This document shows positions 47,801 to 59,800 of a DNA stretch of 64,000 nt, piece by piece. The DNA is from Cyclina sinensis (lineage: Eukaryota; Mollusca; Bivalvia; Venerida; Veneridae). The DNA lies in assembly GCA_012932295.1 (NCBI GenBank), contig JAAONU010000001.1, positions 1,240,001-1,304,000 on the forward strand, read 5' to 3'. Made by a program: the position numbers and the translations under genes. Within the stretch, counting starts at the first letter, position 1. Each line of letters opens with the position of its first letter. Below the pieces are notes generated by a model. That model did not search any database, was not told where the DNA came from, and worked only from the letters and a program-made list of their open reading frames with translations.

Positions 47801-50800
47801 TTCTTTCTTACAAATTTTAAATTTTGAAAATCAGCCCATAATTGACAAAAAGACTGATATTTTTGTAAACTAGGTGCGAGCATTGCTTTCTGATAACAAG
47901 TCTAAAGGTAGATAATTACAAAAAAGAGAGAAAAACATATTGAGTTCTTGTCTTTTACTTGTCGGCTCGCAAGAAAAACTTCCGTTGTTGAAGTGATAAA
48001 AAAGGTTTATGTTTTTTCTTACTTACAAATTTTAGATTATGAAAATCAGCCCATTATTGACAAAAAAGAGCGGTGCTTTTGTAAACTACAATGTAGGTGC
48101 GTTCCAACTTATGACATCCAACGATAGATTATCAATTTATCAGTCTTTTCCATTATAGGATATACAGTGACAGCATGTTTTTGGTTATCCTTTCGATAGA
48201 TAAAGAGTGACCATTCCCTCTCAGTTAAGGCCCTGATCCCAGTCACTTTGGAATTCTTTATTACAATCTGTCAAAATTTTCTGTTTATTTCAAAATGACA
48301 AAAAAAGCCAATAATTGTCTGCCACAATTTTTGCCTGATTTCAATTTGTTCTTCAGTGTAATACTATGTTGTTTTCAATTAAAATGATTTTCAGAATAAA
48401 TGTAACCATTTTTGACCATTCAGACAGCTTTGTCATCTTACAGCTCCGCACAAACCCTTCACAAAATTGACTGGTCCCAAACAACAGATTTCGTGGTGTA
48501 TAACCTGAAATGAATGAATTACGGACAAAACCGACCATGTTTTGAGACAAAACGGACTATATTATGAGACAAAATGGACCATATCCAGGGACAAAATGAA
48601 CCATCCTTAAAAATATTTTTTACTTCATAAGTAGTATTTATTTGGCTTTCATCCTGAGGTGTTTTTTAGGTGTGTAGTATAATGCATCTTACAAAAGAAA
48701 ATAAAATTTTTAGGTGAACACCGCCCACACATTGGCACATACATGTATATTAAAAAATTATAAACTTTTATTTTTATTCAGTTGATGTAAGTATAATAAT
48801 TTGAATTTAACAGCCCATATTTTTCATCAAAAGTGACAAGTTATAGTTAAGATTAATAAAGAAGAATTTGTCATCATATATTATGACTTTCTCAAGAGGG
48901 GATGTGTTAACGTCAAGTGCATACCTTCATAATTGTATAAATACAGCCTCTGACAACTGCGTCAGGGAATCGATTCTTTGGCTCAGTAGTTAGAGTGTTG
49001 GTTTTTGGTGTGCTTAGATTGGAGTTCGAATCCCACTCTGGGTTGTGTATTCTAAGATGCATTGCATCTTTCTGTTAAGGACTTTCATGTTCATAAGAAT
49101 AGAAGGAGGCTAAAAACTTCCCCATCGTTGAACAACAATCATCATAAAGCAACACTGGATACCCTGCACCACCTTCTAATGGACAATATCCTTTATGTCA
49201 AGGGTTCAAAAGTTCCTTTTGACAGGGCCCTTCCTTTTTTTTAATTTCAATGTGAAGGCTGCATATACCTAATACAATGTAGATGTATGTGCTGACATTT
49301 ATATTACGGAAATTACATTTCTATCTCATTTCAGATCAGACAAAGAAAAATTCCTAAAAAATTTAGCAAGAGACAATACACAAATTCTGGTTAACAGTAT
49401 ATGGCAGGTAAGAAATGTTCGTATTATCTGATATCAGATGAACTTGACTATTAAAGCAATTAATTTCTACAAGTTTAAGAGACTGTGTATGATAGGGTTA
49501 TTAGAGTCTTTCAAGAGGGAGCTTTAAATAACACATAGAAAATAGTTCATTTTTATCAGCTTTTATCTGCAGCCTTGTGCCACACCTCTTAATATATTTT
49601 ATATATGTTTAAGTTACTTTGTTTACACTGATGGATTTTACCAGCAGGAGTGTATAAATTCTCCTACATATATACTAATTTGCCCAGTATTTTAATGGAT
49701 GGGAGTTTCTAACTGAATGCAGAACATTATGCAACAATTTTCATATGATTCCCATGTTTACAATTACAGGTACAGGTACAGATTGACACTGACCAGAACT
49801 TTTACTGGTTATGCAATAAAAAGTCATATTTCAATTTGTTTTTCACTCACTAACAATATGCCACCAAATTAGGAAATCAAAAGAATTCAGACACTTTTGC
49901 TCCATGTCTCTGGTGCACATCTCTAATGATGCTTGGCAATTAAACTGCCACAGAAACACCATAATCAGCTGAAGTGAGATCATTGTAGAGGGTGTAGTGT
50001 GATGTTCTTGAGAGATATTGTGGTAGATAGGAAAACTGACCTTGATGCAAGTAGTGGAAATTTAAATGCCCAGCATTATGTTTACAATGTCTTACATCTT
50101 ATGATAATTGTTCCCTTCATACAACAAAACCCTTGTATTTTTTTAATGCTTGACAGTGTAAGGCCACACACTGCTATACATACTTGAAAACTAGCTCACT
50201 AGATACAACATTAACATCTTGCAGTGTCTGGCATGCTCTTCAGTCATGAACCCCATAATAAAGGCATTGAACACTTGTGAGACTTGCTGAAGGGAGCGAA
50301 GACGCATTTATCAAGAACAGACTACATCATCAAAATAACAGTGATTTGACTGCTGCCTTAAAACAGTAGTGGACTGCCATCCCTGCCTAGGGTTTGCACT
50401 GGTCAATTTTCTGATTTCCCTGTGTCTGTCAGTAACAGTCTGTGCGCCTTGTGCTGTCAACATTTTCTTTAAATGACATCTTCTCCTAAACTACTGGGTC
50501 AGAGTTGATGAAACCAGGGATATTCCTTGCTTGTAGCTGTTCCTAAGTTGATCAAAGAATTCCATTCCATGCAGAACTCTGCTTGCTATGGCCACAGAAA
50601 GAAGAAACTTTGAAAATCTTTTTGTCTGAAACCACAAGGCCTAGACCTTAGATTTTTTGCTTACATGTTCACATAGAGGTCCTCTACCAAGATTGTTCAA
50701 ATCATGCCCCTTGGGTCATAAATGGCCCTGCTCTAGGGGTCAGTTGATTTCACATACGGTAGGCTTATATAGAGAAAACCTTGAAAATCTTTTTGTCTGA

Positions 50801-53800
50801 AACCACAACAATTAATAGAACTAAGAATTTTGCATGAAGCATGAGCCAGAAATCCTCTACCAAGATCCTTCAAATTATGCCTCTGGCATGTATTATTATT
50901 TAACCCTGAGCATGCTGAAATTTTGTAATGGATTTTCCCAGCTTTGAATTTGGAACAGTCCATTCAAGTTTAAGGAATTTTAATATCAAAATACAAAAAT
51001 GGAGCTACCAACAGTATATAGCGTGGTCAGACTGAACGGAAGTGCAGGCTGGCCTGGCTCTATACTGGTGGCAAAGACTAATCACTTTCAGTTCCAGCAG
51101 GTTAAGGGTTAATCTGCTAGACAAGTGCACAGTTTCTTTTTGATGTTAGTGTAGTTAAGCCAGCTAAACTTAAAGAGCAGAAAAAAGATGAAAATCCCCA
51201 GATATTTCTTGCTTGTTTTTGTGTCTGTCAATTTAAAAAAGATAGTATCACCTGGTTAAGAATGACAAAAACAAGTATTGCATAATAGGATCTTCTTACG
51301 TATGTGAAGAAGGGTACTTCATATTTTCAAAATGAATAAGAAATAGGAATGTACCTGCTTATCTGCAATATGTTAACACTCTTTATAACAGCAGGTAATA
51401 GGTGGTAATAATACTGTTCTGTTATCTTACAGCTTCCAACAGAAAGAGTAGAAAATATTGTAGTGGCTCAGGTAATAAGAATTTCTGCTATATCATTTAA
51501 CTTGTCTTCCTCAGATTAAATAAACAGCTAGAGTTGAGCTGTTGATGATAGATAATATTATTGGTTTACTATTAGTGGTCAGCAAAGACTGTCTATTGTA
51601 CAAATGTACCTTGTTCATATTGTATTCTAACTTAGTTGTAAGATAACAATGCACATGTTTGAAGCTACAAGCAACATTCTGTGGCAGGAAATGAATCATT
51701 TCACATGCTGATTTATCATTTATACAATGTCTTTACTTGAATTATATACCTTTATATAAAAGCATTGAAACTGAATAGTTACTTTTTGTAATGTTTTAAT
51801 ATATCTATATTTTCAAAACCTAATTGTTAAACTCTTCCAGTTGCCAGACCCAAAGACACCCATCCCAAGAGAAAAACCAGTAAGTTTTATTGAATCTTTA
51901 CTGTCTTTACTAGAATATCTGTCACAAACTTATACAAAGGACTAGTACTAGAAAGGTGCTGTTGTTTAGGCTGGACATGTAAAACTTGTTAATTCTCTGT
52001 GTGAAGTATGTGATAATAGCACTCATTATCTAGCATACTGGTTTGAAATACTAGATAAAGTCGAGGAAGAAAGATGATACAGGTTATAATAATCTGAGTC
52101 AATATACAGTGGTAATGAGTAAGTAAGAATGACTATTTTTACATAGAATTATTATTATTGATTTTCATTATGTTTGGCATGTACACATTTACATTTTCAT
52201 TGCCTTTCAGTGATTTGTTTTACAATATTTAAAGTGATAAGCAGCAATAGCTGAATAGAAGTCACAGAAATTTGAATTACCATCCTTACTATTTTTATTC
52301 AGATTCCAAAGCCAAAACCACTGACAAAATGGGAGAAATATGCCAAACTGAAAGGCATACAGAACAAAAAGAAATCCCGCATGGTCTGGGATGAGACATC
52401 ACAGGTAAAAGAGTAAAGTCATTTTGTTTTTCTAATAACAAACTGTTAAGAGACTAAATTTGTGAAAATTAAATTTCTTTTGGTGTCTTGGCTCTTGTAT
52501 TCATAAGTATCTATGAATATTAACCTCTGTTGTCATTTGGCAGTCTGGTCAATTTTCGGTTTTAGCTTGGATTTCACCTCAATCATGAAAGCTGATTCCA
52601 GCCAAAAGCAACCTGATTAAAAAGTTATTTTGACACACATTGCATATTGATGCACATGTTATTAATATATTACTCTAAATACAGTAAAATAGTGGTAATT
52701 TTTAAGATCAGTTTTCCAAATACCTGGTGTTTAATCCAAGTCTTCTCCAAGGTCCCAGCTAAATAATATTACAATACATTACCTGTATATTTCAGATGAT
52801 TCTTTTAATCTCAGTAACCCTTGGTTCACATTCCTCTACAGAATCGATCATTTTATCTTTTCAATGGATGTCAGCTCCTTTTTAAAGAAGATGACATTGA
52901 TTATCAGTGAGGTGTAACATAGCATTTAATTTAACCAGGTCTGCAAATAACTAAGCAAGTCTTAGTTTTAAAGATGCTCATTACAGAATCTGAAATTAAA
53001 GCGCTGAGGAAAATTCATCAGGTGAAAAGTGTACCGTAATAAAAGTGTTAAGAGAAAAAATACAAAAACTTTGTTTGTCAATTTGCATTTGAACCATTGA
53101 AATTTTACCTCACCTTTCAAAAGAAGAGTACATTTATTGAGAAATTAACAGTAAAAAGGGTGGGGAAAAACAGCTGATTTTTAGCTCACCTGAGCATGCT
53201 CATGTGAGCTTTTAGGATCCTTGATTGTCCGGCGTCCGTCCGTCCGTCCGTCCGTCCGTCGTCCACAATTCATTCAAACGACATCTCCTCTGAAACCACT
53301 GGGCAAAATTTAATATAACTTGCCTAGAATGTTCCTTGCATGAAGCTCTACCAAGTTTGTTCAAATGGTTCCGGTTCATTGCATTTCTGGGTCACAGGAG
53401 CTAAAAACAGATTTGAAAAGTTGGATCTTTAAAAATCTTCTTGTCAGAAACCACAAGGCCTGGAGCTTTGATATTTGGTATAAAGCATCATCTAGTGGAC
53501 CTCTACCAAGTTTGTTCAAATTATGATCCTGGGGTCAAAAATGGCCCCGCCCCAGGGGTAACTTGTTTTACATAGAGTTATATAGGAAAAACTTTAAAAA
53601 TCTTCTTGTCAGAAACCGTAAGGCATAGAGCTAAGATATTTGGTGTGCAGCATTGTCTAGTGGACCTCTACCAAGTTTGTTCAAATCATGGCCTCTGGGT
53701 CAAAAATGGCCCCGCCCCAGGGGTAACTTGTTTTACATAGAGTTATATAGGAAAAACTTTAAAAATCTTCTTGTCAGAAACCGTAAGGCATAGAGCTAAG

Positions 53801-56800
53801 ATATTTGGTGTGCAGCATTGTCTAGTGGACATCTACCAAGTTTGTTCAAATCATTGCCTCTGGGTCAAAAATGGCCCCGCCCCAGGGGTAACTTGTTTTA
53901 CAAAGAGTTATATAGGAAAAACTTTAAAAATCTTCTTGTCAGAAACCGTAAGGCATAGAGCTTAGATATTTGGTGTGCAGCATTGTCTAGTGGACCTCTA
54001 CCAAGTTTGTTCAAGTCATGGCCTCTGGGTCAAAAATGGCCCCGCCCCAGGGGTAACTTGTTTTACATAGAGTTATATAGGAAAAACTTCGAAAATCTTC
54101 TTGTCTGAAACCACAAGGCCCTGAGCCTTAAGATTTAGTATGTAGCATTGTCTAGTGGACCTCTACCAAGTTTGTTCCAATTATACCCCTGGAGTCAAAT
54201 TTGGCCCCACCCCGGGGTCATTGGTTTTACATAGGCTTATATAGTGAAAACTTTGAAAATCTTCTTGTAGAAGGAGAAGTAACATTTTCAGTCCAAATAA
54301 TCTGGAAATTTGTCAGACAGGTTGTTTCTATGATTTCTAGCTCAAGTTCGAATATTGGTCATCTGGGTTCAAAAACTAGGTCACAGAGCCCAAAAATAGA
54401 AAAAACCTTGTTAACACTCTAGAGGTTACATTTTCAGTCCAAATATCCTGGAAATTTGTCAGAAAGGTTGTTTTGATGATTTTTAGCTCAAGCTCAAAAT
54501 TGGGTCATCTGGGGTCAAAAACTAGGTCACACAGCCTGAATATGGAAAAACCTTGTTAACACTCTAGAGGTAACATTTTCAGTCCAAATAACCTGGAATC
54601 TGTCAGAAAGGTTGTTTCAATGATTTCTAGGTTAAATTTGAATATGTGTCATCTGAAATCAAAAACTAGGTCACAGAGCCCAAAAATAGCAAAAAACTTG
54701 TTAACACTCTAGAAGCTACTTTTCAGTCCAAATATTCTCGAAATTTATCAGAAAAAATGTTTTAATGATTTCTAGCTCAGATTCGAATAAAGGTCATCTG
54801 GGGTCAAAAACTAGGTCACAGACCCCAAATATGGAAAAACCTTGTAAACACGCATTGAGGTAACATTTTTAGTTCAAATAACCTTGAAATTTGTCAGAAA
54901 GATTGTTTTAATGATTTCTAGCTTAGTTTTGAATATGGGTTATGTGGGGTCAAAAACTAGGACACATGGCCAAAAAGTAGAAAATCCTTGTTAATGCTCT
55001 AGAGGTTACATTTTCAGTCCAGATGTCCTTGAAATTTTTCAGAAAGGTTGTTTCAATGATTTCTAGCTCGGACTAGGATATGGGTCATCTGGGATCAAAA
55101 ACTAGGTCACAGAGCCCTAAAAGGTAAAAACCACTTTAACACTCCAGAGGTTACATTTTCAGTGCAAATATCCTGGAAATTTGTCAGACAGGTTGTTTTG
55201 ATGATTTCTAGCTCAAGTACTAATATGGGTCATCTTTGGTCAAAAACTAGGTCACATTGACCAAATATGGAAAAACCTTGTTAACACTCTAGAGTTAAGA
55301 TTTTAATTCCAAATAACCTGAAAATTTGTCAGAAAGGTTGCTTCCATGATTTCCAGCTCAGCTTTGAATATGGGTCATCTGGAATAAAAAACTAGGTCAC
55401 AGAGCCTAAATATCGAAAAACTTTGTAAACACTCTAGAGGCTACATTTTCAGTCCAAATGTCCTGGAAATTTGTCAGAAAGGTTGTTTTGATGATTTCTA
55501 GCTCAGGTTTGGATATGGATTATCTGGATTAAAAAACTAGGTCACAGAGCCCAAATATCGAAAAACCTTGTTAACACTAGTATCTACACTTTCAGTCCAA
55601 ATAACCTTGAAATTTGTCAGAAAGATTGTTTCAATAATTTCTAGGCCAAGTTTGAATATGGGTTCAATTAACCAGGTCCATAGCAACTTTGTTAAAAGCA
55701 GTCATATTCAGGTGAGCGATATAGGGCCATCATGGCCCTCTTGTTGGCTGAGTTATGGCCCTTGAAAAAAAATGCGTTTTAGCCTACAAACTGTCTAATC
55801 ACCTCTCAATACTACTGTTTATTTGGCTATCATCAGGTGACACATGTGATCACTGATCGCCCTTGTTATACTTGGATTTTGTCATGAAAACTTAATGTTG
55901 GCAATAACTTTGCTATTTCTTAACATTTCGTCATCAAACTTTCAAATTATATTGCTTACGACGGCAGGGTCGTGATGATGCCAAAATGTGTAGGTCAAAG
56001 TCACAATTGACAGAGTTATGCCCCTTTTTGTACTTGGATTTTTGGATTTTGTCATGAAAACTTAACATTGGCTATAACTATGCCATTTCTTAATGTTTCT
56101 TCACCAAACTTTCCAGTTGTAATACTTACAATTGTTTCACATAAGACAACACCATTTCTCAAGGGCAGATAACCCTCAAATTTAATTTTGCAATGTTATG
56201 CCCCTTTTTCAAGTTAAAAATTCTTGGTTAACCTTTTTCTTTATGTCCATGTCTCAAAAAGTGTCAAAGATATTCCATTCAAACTTGGAATACTTGATCA
56301 CCAGCAAAATCCCTGTAAATATTGTTGGTAACAATGTCATGGGGTCACAGTTAGCCCCACCCCCAAGGGTCACTTGATTTTGCTTATACTTATATATAGG
56401 AAAAAAAATTCTTAAGCCTAGAAATAAAATATTAACTGACATGAGATGGGTAAGTACTCCCCCCCACCACCGTCCCCTCTGCATGGGGACCCCCCCCTTT
56501 TTTTATTTTAGCTCACCTGTCACAGAGTGACAAGGTGAGCTTTTATGATCACAATTTGTCCGGCGTCCGTCCGGCGTCCATCCGTCCGTAAACTTTTCAT
56601 TCAAACAACATCTCCTCTGAAACCACTGGGCCAAAGTTGATGAAACTTGCCATGGATGTTCCTTGCATGAAGCTCTTCCAAAGTTGTTCAAAGAAATCAA
56701 TTCCATGCAGAACTCTGATTGCCATAGCAACCTAAAGGAAAAACTTTAAAAATCTTCTTGTCTGAAACCACAAGGCCTATGGCTTAGATATTTGGCATTT

Positions 56801-59800
56801 AGCACCCTCTAATGGAACTCTACAAAAATTGTTCAAATTATTTCCCTGGGGTCAAAATTGGCCCCGCCCCAGGGGTCACTTCATTTTACATAGACTTATA
56901 TAGGAAATCTTTAAAAATCTTCTTCTCAGATACCACAATGCTTAGATATTTGATATGTAGCATTGTCTAAAGGATGTCTACCAAGTTTGTTCAAATTATG
57001 TCCCCTGGGTCAAAATTGGCCACGCCCCAGGGTTCTCTTGGTTTACATATAATTATATAGGAAAAACATGAAAAATCATTTTTCTCCGAAACTAATAGGA
57101 CTAGACCTTAGATATTTGGTGTGGAGTATTGTGTAGAGAACCTTTACCAGTATTGTTTATATGTTGGCCACGGCTTCAAAATTGGCCCTGCCCCGGGGGC
57201 CCTTAATATGTTAAAAAGGAAATCTTTAAAAATCTTCTTCAGGGTTGCCAGCGGACTTGAAAAGTCAGGGAAATTGGGTATTTTTTCAAGGTCAGGGAAT
57301 TGTCAGGGAATTTTGAAATTTGGTCAGTGAAAAATGAAAATCCTGAAAAGTCAGTGAAAAGTCAGGGAAAAATTATTTCAAAGGTCGAATAATATACGCA
57401 TTGAAGGTCTTACTTGGCTATGGCAGTCTTTAGGCATTTAATATTTGACTTTATCACTCTCACAGTTAAGCATTAAATTCAAATAACAGTAAACTGTGAT
57501 ATTAAGAAGCATTATATGTTAACTTAGTGATTATAATACCCATTATTTACCTTAGAACATCATTCAGCCTAAAGACTGAAAGGCTTTGCAACCCTTGCCT
57601 TCATGTCATATGTTTCACATGTTTCACTGACCAACAGTCACACTGTGTTTGAATAGAAATAGTTAAGAATAGTAGAACACAATGTTTGAATCATTACTTT
57701 GATGTAAATGTTTTATATTTTGGAAAATAAATACAAGTTTACATGCAAAAAATATAATGGGAGGATTGGATGGCTATAGGGGAGGTCAGGAGGCCGTTTA
57801 TGTGTTTGACGATTTTGGTCAGTGAAAAACATGAATTGGTCAGTGAAAAGTCAGGGAAAAGTCAGGGAATTTTATTTCACCAAAGTGCTGGCAACCCTGT
57901 TCTTACTAGAAACCTCAATGCCTACAGCTTAGATATTTGGTATGTACCATTGTGTAGTGGATGTCCACCAAGTTTGTTCAAATTATCTCCCCTGGGTCAA
58001 AATTGGCCACGCCCCAGGGTTCCCTTGGTTTCCATAGATTTATATTGGAGAAACATGAAAATTAATTTTTCTCCAAAACAAATAGGTCTAGATCTTAGAT
58101 ATTTGGTGTTGAGTATTGTGTTATGAACCTTTACCAATATTGTTTAAATGTTGGCCCTGGGGTCAAAATTTGCCCCGCCCCGGGGGCCCTTAATATGTAA
58201 AAAAGGAAATTTTTAAAAGTCTTCTTGTCTGAAACCACAGGGCCTAGAATTTTAAAATTTGGCATGAAGCAAATAATTAGATTACATGTAGGTTAAAGGT
58301 CACAGAGGCTAAAAATAGATTTAATTACTGTACCTCATAGAGCCTTCATTTATAGACCAATATATTTGATATTCAGTATATAGGTTCCTTGCATGGACCT
58401 CTACCCATGGGTAGGGTTTGAGGTCACTGGGTCAAGGTCAAGGTCACCATAGCTTATAATAGATATTTTTACTTTCTGTCATAGAGCCTTTATCTATTGA
58501 CTGATATTTTACATATTTGGTTAGTAGGCACTTATATATTTTCAATTAAAAAATGAAATACTGCTTAACAGCAAACCTACAGCCAAAGTAATCAGGTGAG
58601 CAATCCAGGGCCATCATGGCCCTCTTGTTTCAAAATAAAATTTATTTCTAATTGCTACTTTTTGTTTATTTTTTTTCTTCCTTTCATTTTGTTTATAAGT
58701 GATGAATTTACAATATCACTTAAAAGATGATAAGATATAATGAAACAGTGACATTATAATTTTACTGGTGTTTGAGCAAATAAAGATGTATTGAAGTCAT
58801 TAGGTATACACCACTTATTTTTAGCATAACAATTATCACTGCTAATGATCAATCCTCTACACTTTTCTGATTATTGCAATTTTATTATACCATTCTGTTC
58901 CAGTCATATAAACCAAGATGGGGTTTTAAGAGGTCCAATGATGAAACAAAGGAGTGGGTGCTGGAGGTACCAGAAAATGCAGGTAATTGTTTTGCTCATT
59001 AATGGAAGTGTGTATGACAGTTTGCAGGATATATTTACAACTGTTTGGGGATTATGCTTCATGTGTAAACACTTTTATTTCCGAGGAATCAGATTTGTTT
59101 TTGTATCTTTTCTTATGAATCATAATATCATGCTATAGAAAATATCTAAAGGCTCATGTTATGTTATGGTATTTTTCCTCTGGCAAGTAGATGAAGATTG
59201 GAGCTTATAGAAATTCTGGTATGCAGTTATGAGGTTAAAATATTTTACTTGCACACTTCAAATTGAAAAAAAAAGAATTTTTTTGTATGTATTATGAAAG
59301 GTCTACCTGTAACATCAGTAAAGTAAATATTTGTACTTTAGCCTTGTCATTTCTATGTTTCAATATAAGACATAGAACAGGTAGCTCTGTGACAGTGCTT
59401 TTATATAGTTGTTGTTATTTCTAAAAGATCCACTCAGAAAGATAGAAAATGCTAAAACAACAAGAATTACATATATGTTTGAACTGTGCTTCTAACGAGC
59501 TTTCCCATTATTCAAAGTTCAAACAGCCGAATACAAACTCATATCTACATATCTTCAGAAAACATCAGCTTTTCCTTTATTGATCATTTCATCAACTAAA
59601 TGCAAATAAGCTAAAGTCTCATGGGAAGTCATAAGACCTTGGGGAGATCTAAATCTTTTACAAATTTCAGAAATGTCTGCAGACTAAGTATATGGGAATA
59701 GAGACGGTAGGACCGACACGTCCCCAATATACCTGAACTGAAAACTGATAATACCTGAAGATATTGCCTTTAAAACAATATTAGAAAACATTCTTTTTTA

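Larger units (their letters stand above)
45915..48235. mobile_element. 2.32-kb element with 31-bp inverted ends and 7-bp target duplication
   Basis: Left end CAGGGCCTTAATTGAGAG then GGAATGGACACTC; the right end is its inverse with 29 of 31 bases matching. It is flanked by ATCCCAG at 45908-45914 and 48236-48242. No transposase ORF is seen. The interior is mostly a repeated 543-bp block. It sits 14 bases from the element ending at 45900. Confidence 0.88.

Noticed and set aside
54201..55765. ORFs such as [13 protein letters not shown], which recur at 61958-62170, 62793-63062 and 63365-63562
   Set aside because: Translations of Helentron-like monomers. They recur wherever the repeat recurs and also appear in reverse at 12913-13254.
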